A stretch of DNA of 6,772 nt from Acidobacteriota bacterium (GCA_013694845.1 JACDBQ010000445.1:1-6772), one strand, 5' to 3'. Counted from the first letter of the stretch, positions 1 through 6,556 are shown. Numbers and translations: made by a program. The notes: generated by a model not told the origin, from the letters alone.

Positions 1-1989
1 GTTGTAGAACACCGCGGGATTGAGCATGTGATACGTCGCGAACATCGAGGCCTGCAATGTGAAGATCTGCTGCGGGTATCGCAGCCGTGTCCGCAGGTCC
101 TCCGGCATGGCGGCAAGCGGCTGCAGCAGGTCGGGGAACATCTTCGAGACAGTCTGGGCGATCGGGTCCGCGGGATCGACAATGTGGAACAGCGTCTTGC
201 CGTGATAGGCATCGATCGTGACCTTCACGGCATTGCGGATGTAGTTCAGTCCTCTCACGTTGGTGGAGTAGGGGTAACGGGCGGAGGTGGTGTAGACGTC
301 CTGCATCCAGATCAGCCGGCCATCGCTGATGGTGATGTAGGGGTCGGGATCGTACTCGAGAAAGGGAGCGATGCGTTCGACCCGCTCCGCGATCTGCCGG
401 TACAGCATCACCCTCGTGGCGGCGGTGAGATTGGGCGAGAACAACGTGTCGGTCGATCGGAACCGGATCGCGAACATGAGCCGCCGGAACGCGTTCGAAA
501 TCGGGATGCCGCCATCCCCCTTATAGGCGGCAAACACGTTGTCGTCGCCGCGCGGGTAGTCGAACTCCTCGGTCTTCGTGTTGACGAAAACGTGATCGTT
601 CGCCAGTTCACCGTAGTAGATGGCGGGCTGGGTGACCTTCAGGTCCTTGGTGGAGACCGGCGGCAGGTCGCGGATGAACAGGACCGGCAGCCCCTCGCGC
701 GTCACTTCGTTCACGGGCCCGAGCGTCAATCCGTAGCCATGCGTGAAGGTGAGGCGTTCGTTGATCCACGTGCGGCTGGGCAGGCTCTGGGAGTTCAGCT
801 CGCGCGCCGACAGCATGATCTGGCGATACTTGCCGTCGATCGTGTACCGGTCGTTGTCGACGCCCTTGAAATCGTAATACGTCCGGATCTCCTGGAGCTG
901 GCCGAACGTATCGAGCAGCGGACGGTCGTTCCAGAGCGGCACATTCTCGATCGTGGCGCCGTTGCGTTCGAGATCCTCGCGCGTCAGGTGAGCCTCGCCC
1001 GACAGCGGTCGCTCGACGACGTGGTCCAGGGCGAACGCGGCGCGGGTGGCCTCGATGTTGTGCGTGATGAAAGGCGTTTCCCGGACCTGCTCGTTGGGCG
1101 CGACGACGAAGCGCTGGATCACGGCCGCGTAGGTCGGGCCGGCCAGCGCGACCACGATGTAGAGGGCGGCGGCGGCGATCAGCCGGCCGAGACCTCTCGC
1201 ACTGAACGCCGCCCACAAGGCGAGCGCGGCACCAGCCAGGCTGGCGATGCTCAACACGCGGAGTGCGGGCATCCGGGCGTGCACGTCGACGTAGGAGGCG
1301 CCCCACACCACGCCTGAGCGCGACATCAACAACTCGGGGATCTGCAGCCAGGCGCCGAAGGAGAGCACGACGAGAAAAGCCGCGGCGACGAGGGAAACGT
1401 GGCGCGTGGCGCCGGACGACACCGACAGCCCGCGCACCGGGTGCAGCGACACCTCGCCACCAAGGACGTAGGCGGCGACCGCGGTCGCGATCATCAGAAA
1501 GAACACGAAGAGCAGCAGCCCCTGCACATGCTCGAGGAGCGGCATGGTGAAGACGTAGAAGCCGATGTCTCGGCCGAGGATCGGATCCACTTTGCCGAAC
1601 GGGGTCCGATGGAGGTAATAGAGCCACGTCTCCCAGCGCCCGCCGGCGAAGAGGCCCATCATGAGCGCGATTCCTGCGGCGGCCAGCACCAGGAGTGGGC
1701 GAAGCGTGGCCGGGTCGACCGTGATCGTCTGCGGGCCCTGCGGTGTCGCAACCATGAAGGGCCGAGGCCGGAGCGCCCGCATCGCCACCACCAGGTTCCC
1801 GGCCAGGAGCAGGAACCCCACCACGCCGACGGCCGCCGTGATGGTGGTGCGGACGGTCAGCGAGCGCAGGAACACCTGTTCGTAGCCCACCTCGCGGAAC
1901 CACAGCCAGTCGGTATAGAGCTCGGCCGTCGCCGGTATGCCGGTGAGGACCAGGACGATGAAGAGAAGGACCGGCGCACGCAGACGCAT
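1..1989 (-). CDS. UPF0182 family (COG1615) integral membrane protein, C-terminus beyond window
   Basis: The reading frame is open from an ATG at 1989-1987 to the window edge without a stop: 663 residues, against roughly 900 or more usual for the family, so about the last quarter is missing. The N-terminal part has about seven hydrophobic segments (near residues 5-22, 50-70, 98-115, 155-176, 198-214, 244-262, 268-289), followed by a long soluble region. Family-like motifs are DPILGRDIGFYVF (135-147), GASYVDVHA (230-238), PNEQVRETPFITHNIEATR (298-316), NVPLWNDRPLLDTFGQLQ (349-366), DNDRYTIDGKYRQIMLSARE (378-397), WINERLTFTHGYG (408-420), IYYGE (457-461) and EFDYP (475-479). I recognise the family from these; its biochemical role is not established to my knowledge, so none is assigned. 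A TATAAT lies 5 nt before the ATG and there is no Shine-Dalgarno, suggesting a leaderless mRNA. It lies downstream of the TPR gene on the same strand, but the 124-bp gap with its own promoter and a hairpin argues for separate transcription. Confidence 0.93.
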   Translation of the reverse strand, partial: MRLRAPVLLFIVLVLTGIPATAELYTDWLWFREVGYEQVFLRSLTVRTTITAAVGVVGFLLLAGNLVVAMRALRPRPFMVATPQGPQTITVDPATLRPLLVLAAAGIALMMGLFAGGRWETWLYYLHRTPFGKVDPILGRDIGFYVFTMPLLEHVQGLLLFVFFLMIATAVAAYVLGGEVSLHPVRGLSVSSGATRHVSLVAAAFLVVLSFGAWLQIPELLMSRSGVVWGASYVDVHARMPALRVLSIASLAGAALALWAAFSARGLGRLIAAAALYIVVALAGPTYAAVIQRFVVAPNEQVRETPFITHNIEATRAAFALDHVVERPLSGEAHLTREDLERNGATIENVPLWNDRPLLDTFGQLQEIRTYYDFKGVDNDRYTIDGKYRQIMLSARELNSQSLPSRTWINERLTFTHGYGLTLGPVNEVTREGLPVLFIRDLPPVSTKDLKVTQPAIYYGELANDHVFVNTKTEEFDYPRGDDNVFAAYKGDGGIPISNAFRRLMFAIRFRSTDTLFSPNLTAATRVMLYRQIAERVERIAPFLEYDPDPYITISDGRLIWMQDVYTTSARYPYSTNVRGLNYIRNAVKVTIDAYHGKTLFHIVDPADPIAQTVSKMFPDLLQPLAAMPEDLRTRLRYPQQIFTLQASMFATYHMLNPAVFYN

Positions 1990-1994
1990 GGGCG

Positions 1995-2000
1995 ATTATA
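1995..2000 (-). promoter_or_regulatory. Candidate -10 box (TATAAT) of the UPF0182 gene
   Basis: On the minus strand the hexamer TATAAT is followed by CGCCC and then the ATG at 1989. With normal -10 to start-site spacing, transcription would begin at or within a base or two of the ATG, giving a leaderless message. The -35 position at 17-bp spacing (2018-2023) reads GAATTC, inside the heptamer repeat, and does not match TTGACA. The hexamer is perfect, but experimental support is absent. Confidence 0.55.
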
Positions 2001-2010
2001 GGGGCGCTCT

Positions 2011-2087
2011 CAATGCTGAATTCTGAATTCTGAATGCTGAAGTATTTCTGAATTGCCCCTTACTTCAGCATTCAGCATTCAGCATTG
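2011..2087. repeat. AT-rich heptamer inverted repeat (TGCTGAA / TTCTGAA units)
   Basis: The left arm (2011-2044) reads CAA, then heptamers TGCTGAA, TTCTGAA, TTCTGAA, TGCTGAA, then GTA. The right arm (2061-2087), read on the minus strand, is CAA, then TGCTGAA three times, then GTA. The arms are thus reverse complements apart from one extra heptamer and T/G differences at the second base of the unit. A further TTCTGAA sits in the loop at 2046-2052. The element would fold into a long hairpin at the end of the TPR gene, directly upstream of the UPF0182 promoter. It has no U-tract typical of an intrinsic terminator, but it could still stall or protect the 3' end of the TPR transcript. Its composition contrasts sharply with the GC-rich surroundings, suggesting a dispersed, REP- or MITE-like element. 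No obvious target-site duplication flanks it and no open frame lies within it. Confidence 0.85.
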
Positions 2088-2113
2088 TATCTACCGCCGC
2101 CGAACCGACCCAT

Positions 2114-3157
2114 CTACTGGGCCGCTCGATACGCGCTGGCCCACAACGGGAGCAGATCGTTGAACGTCTGCTCGATCCACTTGACGAGCTTGGTCGGGTC
2201 GTCCATCGTCTCGGCGTCCTGCGGCCGGTCCGAAAAGAGCCAGGCGCCGACGAACACCCAACCCTGCTCGACCGCGTTCCGATTGGTGATCAGCCACTCG
2301 ACGGCATCCTTCGGCAGCATGTCGACCGCGGGCTGCCGATCGGCATACTGAAGGAAGCCGGCGTTACCGGCCATCCAGTCGGTCAGGAGTTCTCTCCACT
2401 CCGTCGAGACCATCTGCTGAAACGCCTCGTAGTACGCGGCGATGCGTTCCTGGCCCGAGTCTCCATCGCGATCGGCGCCGGACGCCATGAGATTGAATCC
2501 GATCCCGGCCCGGATGGCCGAGCGGCCCCAACTCGACACCGAATAGAAGCCGAGATTGATCTGCGGTTCCCAGCGCCCGCCGTGATGGAAGGCGTAGAGA
2601 TGCCCTTCCCCGCCGGCGTTGAAACTGTTGCGTCGGAACAACTTGCTGCCGGATTGCCCGGCGCGGTTCCGCGCTTCGACCACCTTGGCGGCGAAGGGGC
2701 GCTCGTTGATGGACATCAGCAGCGCTTCGACCGCGGGGCCGAGCGACTCGAGCGCCGAGGACGGCGCGAGTTGTTGAAGCGCGGCAAATTGCGCGCGGCC
2801 GAAGCCTCCCCGCACGGCGCCCGCAACCGGACCCCCGGCTTTCTTGGTCTTGCTGCTGCGGGTCGTGCGCTTGGCAGCCGGTCCGGCCGGCGAAAGCCGG
2901 ACTTCGCGCCGGATCGACTCCTGCAGCAGACTGCGCGCGATCATGTTCTGCGGATTGAGCTGCAGCACCGTCTCGAGCGCCACATTCGCATCGTCGAGCA
3001 ACCCGAGCTCGATATTGCAGCGGGCAAGACGCGTCCAGGCCCCTTGGTTGGCCGGTGCGAGCTTCGCGAGCTCCTCGTTGACGTGCTTCGCCTCTGCGCC
3101 GAAGTCGCCGCGCTTTGCGAAGTCGATGGCTTTCTGTTCAAGGGATGTGATGTCCAC
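2114..3157 (-). CDS. TPR-repeat protein with an unrecognised C-terminal domain
   Basis: 347 residues, starting at a GTG (3157-3155) and ending with TAG at 2116-2114. Residues 1-35 and 39-72 form two helix pairs of TPR type; the second (WTRLARCNIELGLLDDANVA, 41-60, then a LNP turn at 67-69) is a good match to the TPR pattern, so protein-protein contact is likely. A basic, Ala/Ser-rich linker follows (about 88-112, with KRTTRSSKTKK). The C-terminal domain (about 140-347) is rich in aromatic residues and contains GEGHLYAFHHGGRWEPQINL (184-203), AIRAGIGFNL (214-223), WRELLTDW (254-261), GWVFVGAWLF (299-308) and FNDLLPLWASAYR (332-344). I do not recognise this domain and assign no function. There is no signal peptide or membrane segment, so a cytoplasmic location is inferred. 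The start has no clear Shine-Dalgarno; a TATCAT lies 5 nt before the GTG. The gene is divergent from the STAS operon across a 244-bp spacer. Confidence 0.85.
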   Translation of the reverse strand: MDITSLEQKAIDFAKRGDFGAEAKHVNEELAKLAPANQGAWTRLARCNIELGLLDDANVALETVLQLNPQNMIARSLLQESIRREVRLSPAGPAAKRTTRSSKTKKAGGPVAGAVRGGFGRAQFAALQQLAPSSALESLGPAVEALLMSINERPFAAKVVEARNRAGQSGSKLFRRNSFNAGGEGHLYAFHHGGRWEPQINLGFYSVSSWGRSAIRAGIGFNLMASGADRDGDSGQERIAAYYEAFQQMVSTEWRELLTDWMAGNAGFLQYADRQPAVDMLPKDAVEWLITNRNAVEQGWVFVGAWLFSDRPQDAETMDDPTKLVKWIEQTFNDLLPLWASAYRAAQ

Positions 3158-3162
3158 GCAAC

Positions 3163-3168
3163 ATGATA
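3163..3168 (-). promoter_or_regulatory. Candidate -10 box (TATCAT) of the TPR-protein gene
   Basis: On the minus strand TATCAT is followed by GTTGC and the GTG start at 3157, the same 5-nt spacing as at the UPF0182 gene. No Shine-Dalgarno is seen between this box and the start, so a leaderless message is inferred. The -35 region is weak (GGGACC-like, 15 bp upstream). An upstream TATAGC (minus strand, within 3175-3184) is a less likely alternative. Confidence 0.4.
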
Positions 3169-3319
3169 CTTCGCCGCTATACCGGTCCCCTTAGCTTGGA
3201 CGTTTTGTGGTCCTGGCCGCGCTCCTGATCGCGGCCGTCACGCCGCAACGATAGCGCTCTGCTTCTGCATTACAACTTTGAGCTTTCAGCTCAGCAGGCC
3301 GAGCGGCCGTAAAACGGGA

Positions 3320-3367
3320 TCACCGTCGCATCCATGACCCCGTCGACCGGGTCATGCGAAACGGTGA
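3320..3367. promoter_or_regulatory. Operator-like palindrome in the divergent promoter region
   Basis: The core at 3333-3356 is a 24-bp dyad: CATGACCC, then C GTCGAC C, then GGGTCATG. Twenty-two of 24 positions are symmetric; only the C/C pair flanking GTCGAC breaks symmetry. The symmetry continues imperfectly outward: TCACCGT at 3320-3326 is the reverse complement of ACGGTGA at 3361-3367, and CGCAT on the left mirrors ATGCG on the right, offset by two bases. The element ends against the proposed -35 box of the STAS operon. It is therefore well placed for a dimeric regulator acting on that operon, or on both divergent genes. The regulator is unknown. Confidence 0.55.
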
Positions 3368-3394
3368 CGGCGCCCGCTCCGGCCCCCGTATAAT
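3364..3394 (+). promoter_or_regulatory. Candidate promoter of the STAS / GAF-ATPase / histidine kinase operon
   Basis: A perfect TATAAT at 3389-3394 is preceded, after a 19-bp spacer, by GTGACG (3364-3369), which matches four of six -35 consensus bases. The ATG of the STAS gene begins 7 nt after TATAAT, so transcription should start at or next to the start codon. The -35 box lies at the right edge of the palindromic operator candidate, so a bound protein could block or recruit polymerase. Confidence 0.55.
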
Positions 3395-3401
3395 CCCGTA
3401 C

Positions 3402-3755
3402 ATGATTGTGGGGGAGCGGCGGATCGGTGACGTTACGGTCCTCGACCTCAAAGGGCGCCTGGTCTTCGACGAGGGAGACGCCGTGCTGCGCGAACACATC
3501 AATGCCTTGGTCGAAGGCGGCCGGACCCACATCGTGCTCAACCTCCTCGACGTCACGTATGTGGACAGTTGCGGCATCGGCGTGCTGGTCTCGAAGTTCG
3601 TCAGCCTCCGCCGAAAGGGCGGCGACCTTCGACTTGTGCACGTCACGCCACGCAGCCGGCGGCTCATGGAGATCACCAAGTTGATGGACGTGTTCAGAAT
3701 CTTCGAGTCCGAAGCCGAGGCGATCGCCAGTTTTTCCGGCGAGCCGGCCGCGTGA
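3402..3755 (+). CDS. STAS-domain anti-sigma factor antagonist (RsbV/SpoIIAA type)
   Basis: 117 residues, the usual size for a single-domain STAS antagonist. It begins with the strand pattern of the family (RIGDVTVLDLKGRLVFDEGD, 7-26), followed by a helix and HIVLNLLDVTYVDSCGIGVL (43-62). In SpoIIAA and RsbV the serine directly after the Asp of the DSxG motif is phosphorylated by the partner kinase; here that is Ser56 in VDSCGIG, with Cys57 where Ser or Thr is common. The last helix, ITKLMDVFRIFESEAEAIAS (91-110), also fits. When unphosphorylated, such proteins bind the RsbW-type kinase and release its sigma factor. The start at 3402 is preferred over an in-frame ATG at 3354, because the extra 16 codons would cover the palindrome end and the TATAAT and add no STAS homology. 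Its stop overlaps the start of the GAF-ATPase gene by 4 bp, implying translational coupling to its probable partner. Confidence 0.93.
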   Translation: MIVGERRIGDVTVLDLKGRLVFDEGDAVLREHINALVEGGRTHIVLNLLDVTYVDSCGIGVLVSKFVSLRRKGGDLRLVHVTPRSRRLMEITKLMDVFRIFESEAEAIASFSGEPAA

Positions 3756-4714
3756 CCGCGAACACCGACGAGCAGCGCGACGAGGCGGCGCGCCTCGAAA
3801 CGCTCAGGAAGTACAGGATCCTCGACACCGAGCCTGAAATCGCTTTCGACGATCTGGCCCTTCTCGCGTCGCACATCTGCGAAACCCCGATGGCCGCCAT
3901 CACCCTGGTCGACAAGGATCGCCAGTGGTTCAAGTCGCGAATCGGGCTGGCCGTTCCCGAAACCCCGCGATCCATTTCGTTCTGTTCGCACGCGATCGCC
4001 GGGCGCGGCATCGTCATTGTCCCCGACGCCTCCAAGGACGAGAGGCTGCGTGACAATCCGCAGGTCACCGGCGATCCCCACATCCGCTTCTATGCCGGTG
4101 CGCCGCTGATCGCCCGCGAGGGACATGCGCTCGGGACACTCTGCGTGGTCGACCGCCGGCCCCGGCGACTGACGGCGGCGCAAACCGAAGCGCTCGGCGC
4201 TCTGCAGCGTCAGGTCGAGGCACAACTGGAGTTGCGCCGCCGCTTGTTCGAACTCCGGGCGGCAAATGCGAACATCGAGAAGCTTGCCGGCCTGATGCCG
4301 TTCTGCTCGACCTGCGAGTTCACGATGACGATCCCGGCGGATCCCGCGGCCATCCCCGCGTTGACCGAGGGGGTCACCGCCATGCTCACGCAGAAGCACT
4401 GGCCCGAAGAGCAGATCATGTCGGTCGGACTGGCACTGCAGGAGGCCGTCGCGAACGGGATCCGCCATGGATGCCGCGGCGATGCCTCCAAGCAGCTGCA
4501 GTGCACGGTGAACATCAGCGGCGCGGGAGAAGTCATCATCACCGTCCGTGACCCGGGGACGGGATTCGATCTGGCGGGCGTCGCGAATCCGCTGGCGCCG
4601 GAAAACATGTTAAAGCCAAGCGGCCGGGGCATCTTTCTCATCAACGGCCTGATGGACGACGTCCAGTTCACCGATGGCGGCCGCGAGCTGCAGATGAAGA
4701 AGCGGAAGACCTAG
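3752..4714 (+). CDS. GAF domain fused to RsbW/SpoIIAB-type ATPase (anti-sigma factor serine kinase)
   Basis: 320 residues from a GTG overlapping the STAS stop (GTGA), ending with TAG at 4712-4714. An N-terminal GAF domain (about 21-160) carries the features of a common sensory subtype: YRILDTEPE (21-29), RQWFKSRIGL (57-66), SFCSHAI (76-82), VPDASKDERLRDNP (90-103), HIRFYAGAPL (110-119) and GTLCVVD (128-134). A short helical linker leads to LAGLMPFCSTCEF (178-190) with a CxxC pair (Cys185, Cys188). The C-terminal ATPase (about 190-320) shows the N-box LALQEAVANGIRHG (227-240; Glu231, Asn235), the G1 box DPGTGFD (267-273) and the G2 box GRGIFLINGLMDD (291-303), as in RsbW/SpoIIAB anti-sigma kinases, and there is no histidine-kinase phosphoacceptor domain. 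It should phosphorylate Ser56 of the adjacent STAS protein and hold an unidentified sigma factor or other partner; the GAF ligand is unknown. The upstream frame stays open to 3569, but the overlap favours GTG 3752. It is followed after 22 nt by the histidine kinase gene. Confidence 0.9.
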   Translation: MTANTDEQRDEAARLETLRKYRILDTEPEIAFDDLALLASHICETPMAAITLVDKDRQWFKSRIGLAVPETPRSISFCSHAIAGRGIVIVPDASKDERLRDNPQVTGDPHIRFYAGAPLIAREGHALGTLCVVDRRPRRLTAAQTEALGALQRQVEAQLELRRRLFELRAANANIEKLAGLMPFCSTCEFTMTIPADPAAIPALTEGVTAMLTQKHWPEEQIMSVGLALQEAVANGIRHGCRGDASKQLQCTVNISGAGEVIITVRDPGTGFDLAGVANPLAPENMLKPSGRGIFLINGLMDDVQFTDGGRELQMKKRKT

Positions 4715-4736
4715 GCCCCCCATCGATTACCCACTC

Positions 4737-6500
4737 GTGCGTCTGCGTCGTATCAAGTCCTTGATCATCCTCTTCACCACGTCCGTGCTTCTGGCGGTGG
4801 CGGCCCTGCAGGGACTCGACCTGTGGTGGCGGCACGACCGTGCACTGGCGGTCGCCGAGACCAGGGCCGACCGGCTGTCGGCCGCCGTCTCGGAATACGT
4901 GCGAGGCGCCTTCACACTCGCCGAGACCTCGTTGCGGCAACTCGCGATCCACGGCAGGCGCGTCGGAGGCACCACGGCGCCGACCTCCGAGTGGCTGCCA
5001 ATCCTGGAGGCCGCGCAGATCGCGCTTCCAGGGAGCGGATCGGTCAGCGTGACCGACGCCAGGGGAATCATTCGGCACTCGACCATCCCGCCCATCGTCG
5101 GTCAGTCGCGGAACGACAACTACATCTTCAGGCACCTGTCTGCGAACGACGACGACGGAATGATCGTGGACGACCCGTTCCTCAGTCCGCTCTACAAGGG
5201 GCGATTCCTTCTGCCGGTCGGGCTCCGGCTGGAAACGGCGCAAGGGCAGTTTGATGGCCTCGCGGTATCGGTGGTCCTGCCGGACGCGTTCCGCGCCTTC
5301 TTCAGGACCATGGATATCGGAGACGACGGCATCATCTGGGTCATTCATCCCAACGCGGCTGTTCTGTTTCGAGAACCGTCGAAGACGGACCGGCTCGGCG
5401 AGACGGCGGCCGATCACCCCGTGGTCCTCGCGGCGCGGAGCGCGCCTGGCCATGGGATCGTAAAGAGCGCGCTCGAGGAGGGCGGGCCGCATTACATCAG
5501 CGCCTACCGCACGCTGACGACGCCACCGCTGATCGTGGCGGTGTCACTCGAGGCGAGCGAGATCCTCGCCGACTGGCGCGCCCAGCGGCGCACCACGGCC
5601 ATCGGGTTCACCGCCTTTACCGTGACGCTGGTCGGCTTCGTGGTTGTGCTCTTCCGGCAGATCGATGCGCGGGCCAGGGTCGAGGGCACCCTCGAACAGC
5701 TGCAGCGGGTCGAGGCCGATCGCTTGAAGAAAACGAACCAACGGCTGGAAGAGGCACTGGGCCGGGAGAAACGGGCACGCGAGGAAACCGAAGAAGCCAG
5801 CCGGCTGAAAGACGAGTTCCTCATGACGCTGTCGCACGAGCTCCGAACGCCTCTCAATGCAATCGTCGGGTGGGTGCGGCTGCTCATGTCCGGTGCCATG
5901 GACGAGGCCAACCGGGCGCGCGCGCTGGCGACGATCGAGCGGAACGCGAACGCACAGACCCACCTGGTGGAAGACCTGCTGGACGTGTCGCGAGCGATTA
6001 CGGGGAAGCTCAGGCTGAATATCCAGCCGGTGAACGTCGGCAACACCGTCCTGTCGGCCGTGGAAACACTCCGCCCGGCGATCACGTCAAAGGGCATCGC
6101 GTTCGAAGCCGAGGCCGATGCCACGCTGGCGCCCGTTCTCGCCGACTCCGATCGTCTCCAGCAGGTGGTGTGGAACCTCCTCTCCAACGCGATCAAGTTC
6201 ACGCCATCTGGCGGGACCGTGAAACTGCGCGTTAACGACAGCGATGGTGGCGTTGAGATCCGCGTACGGGACAGCGGGTCCGGCATCCCTGGGGCATTCC
6301 TGCCGTTCGTCTTCGATCGTTTCCGTCAGGCTGACGCGGGCACCCGTCGCGAAACCGGCGGCCTGGGTCTGGGCCTGGCGATCGCGCGGCATGTCGTCGA
6401 GTTGCACGGCGGAACCATGACGGCCGAAAGCGAGGGCGAAGGCCAGGGAGCGACGTTTCGCGTCTTCCTGCCGCGACTGGTCCAGGCGCCTGATGAGTGA
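4737..6500 (+). CDS. Membrane sensor histidine kinase with periplasmic PDC/Cache-like domain
   Basis: 587 residues from GTG at 4737 to TGA at 6498-6500. Residues 1-7 are basic, followed by membrane segment 1 (about 8-26). A periplasmic region (about 30-283) has PDC-type features: SVSVTDARGIIRHSTIP (102-118), VGQSRNDNYIF (121-131), YKGRFLLPVGLRLET (153-167), FDGLAVSVVLPDAFRAFF (172-189) and DDGIIWVIHPNAAVLFRE (196-213). Membrane segment 2 lies near 287-307 and is followed by a charged coiled coil (about 310-358). The HisKA H-box LSHELRTPLNA has the phosphoacceptor His367. The catalytic domain has the N-box (Asn484 in WNLLSNAIKFTPSGG), the G1 box DSGSGIP (Asp512), an F-box-like PFVFDRFRQAD and the G2 box GGLGLGLAI (541-549). 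It appears intact and kinase-competent. There is no fused receiver and no response regulator in the window, so its target is unknown. The GTG start has no clear Shine-Dalgarno but places the first membrane segment right at the N-terminus, as expected. It lies 22 nt after the GAF-ATPase gene and is probably co-transcribed with it. Confidence 0.94.
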   Translation: MRLRRIKSLIILFTTSVLLAVAALQGLDLWWRHDRALAVAETRADRLSAAVSEYVRGAFTLAETSLRQLAIHGRRVGGTTAPTSEWLPILEAAQIALPGSGSVSVTDARGIIRHSTIPPIVGQSRNDNYIFRHLSANDDDGMIVDDPFLSPLYKGRFLLPVGLRLETAQGQFDGLAVSVVLPDAFRAFFRTMDIGDDGIIWVIHPNAAVLFREPSKTDRLGETAADHPVVLAARSAPGHGIVKSALEEGGPHYISAYRTLTTPPLIVAVSLEASEILADWRAQRRTTAIGFTAFTVTLVGFVVVLFRQIDARARVEGTLEQLQRVEADRLKKTNQRLEEALGREKRAREETEEASRLKDEFLMTLSHELRTPLNAIVGWVRLLMSGAMDEANRARALATIERNANAQTHLVEDLLDVSRAITGKLRLNIQPVNVGNTVLSAVETLRPAITSKGIAFEAEADATLAPVLADSDRLQQVVWNLLSNAIKFTPSGGTVKLRVNDSDGGVEIRVRDSGSGIPGAFLPFVFDRFRQADAGTRRETGGLGLGLAIARHVVELHGGTMTAESEGEGQGATFRVFLPRLVQAPDE

Positions 6501-6556
6501 CGCGAGCTCTGCCGATCGCACCAATCCGAATCAGTCCTTCCCTTCGTAGACATAAG

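Noticed and set aside
28..1317. Long plus-strand open frame opposite the UPF0182 gene
   Set aside because: The predicted product is Arg/Gly/His-rich with no domain, and it is the antisense shadow of a minus-strand frame with clear UPF0182 motifs throughout.
608..1903. Long minus-strand open frame overlapping the UPF0182 gene in another frame
   Set aside because: Its composition is Arg/Pro-rich low complexity, and it competes with the motif-bearing frame of the same strand.
2011..2087. Possible CRISPR-like array
   Set aside because: The repeated units are 7 bp, contiguous and arranged as an inverted pair, with no spacers.
3279..3293. Small hairpin TGAGCT-TTC-AGCTCA in the divergent spacer
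   Set aside because: Only a 6-bp stem with a 3-nt loop, no U-tract and no gene ending nearby; it could be a remnant of a heptamer element but is too short to call.
3354..3401. Sixteen-codon N-terminal extension of the STAS protein from an upstream ATG
   Set aside because: It would run through the end of the palindrome and the TATAAT, adds no STAS-like sequence, and has no ribosome site.
3320..4468. Long minus-strand open frame opposite the STAS and GAF-ATPase genes
   Set aside because: No recognisable domain. It is antisense to two genes with clear family motifs, a common artefact in GC-rich DNA.
4668..5492. Minus-strand open frame opposite the histidine kinase sensor region
   Set aside because: Charged, Arg-rich, no domain; antisense shadow.
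6493..6549. An 18-codon open frame overlapping the end of the histidine kinase gene
   Set aside because: It has an ATG and a stop but only a weak AGG-type ribosome site, low-complexity composition and no homology cue; too short to separate from chance.
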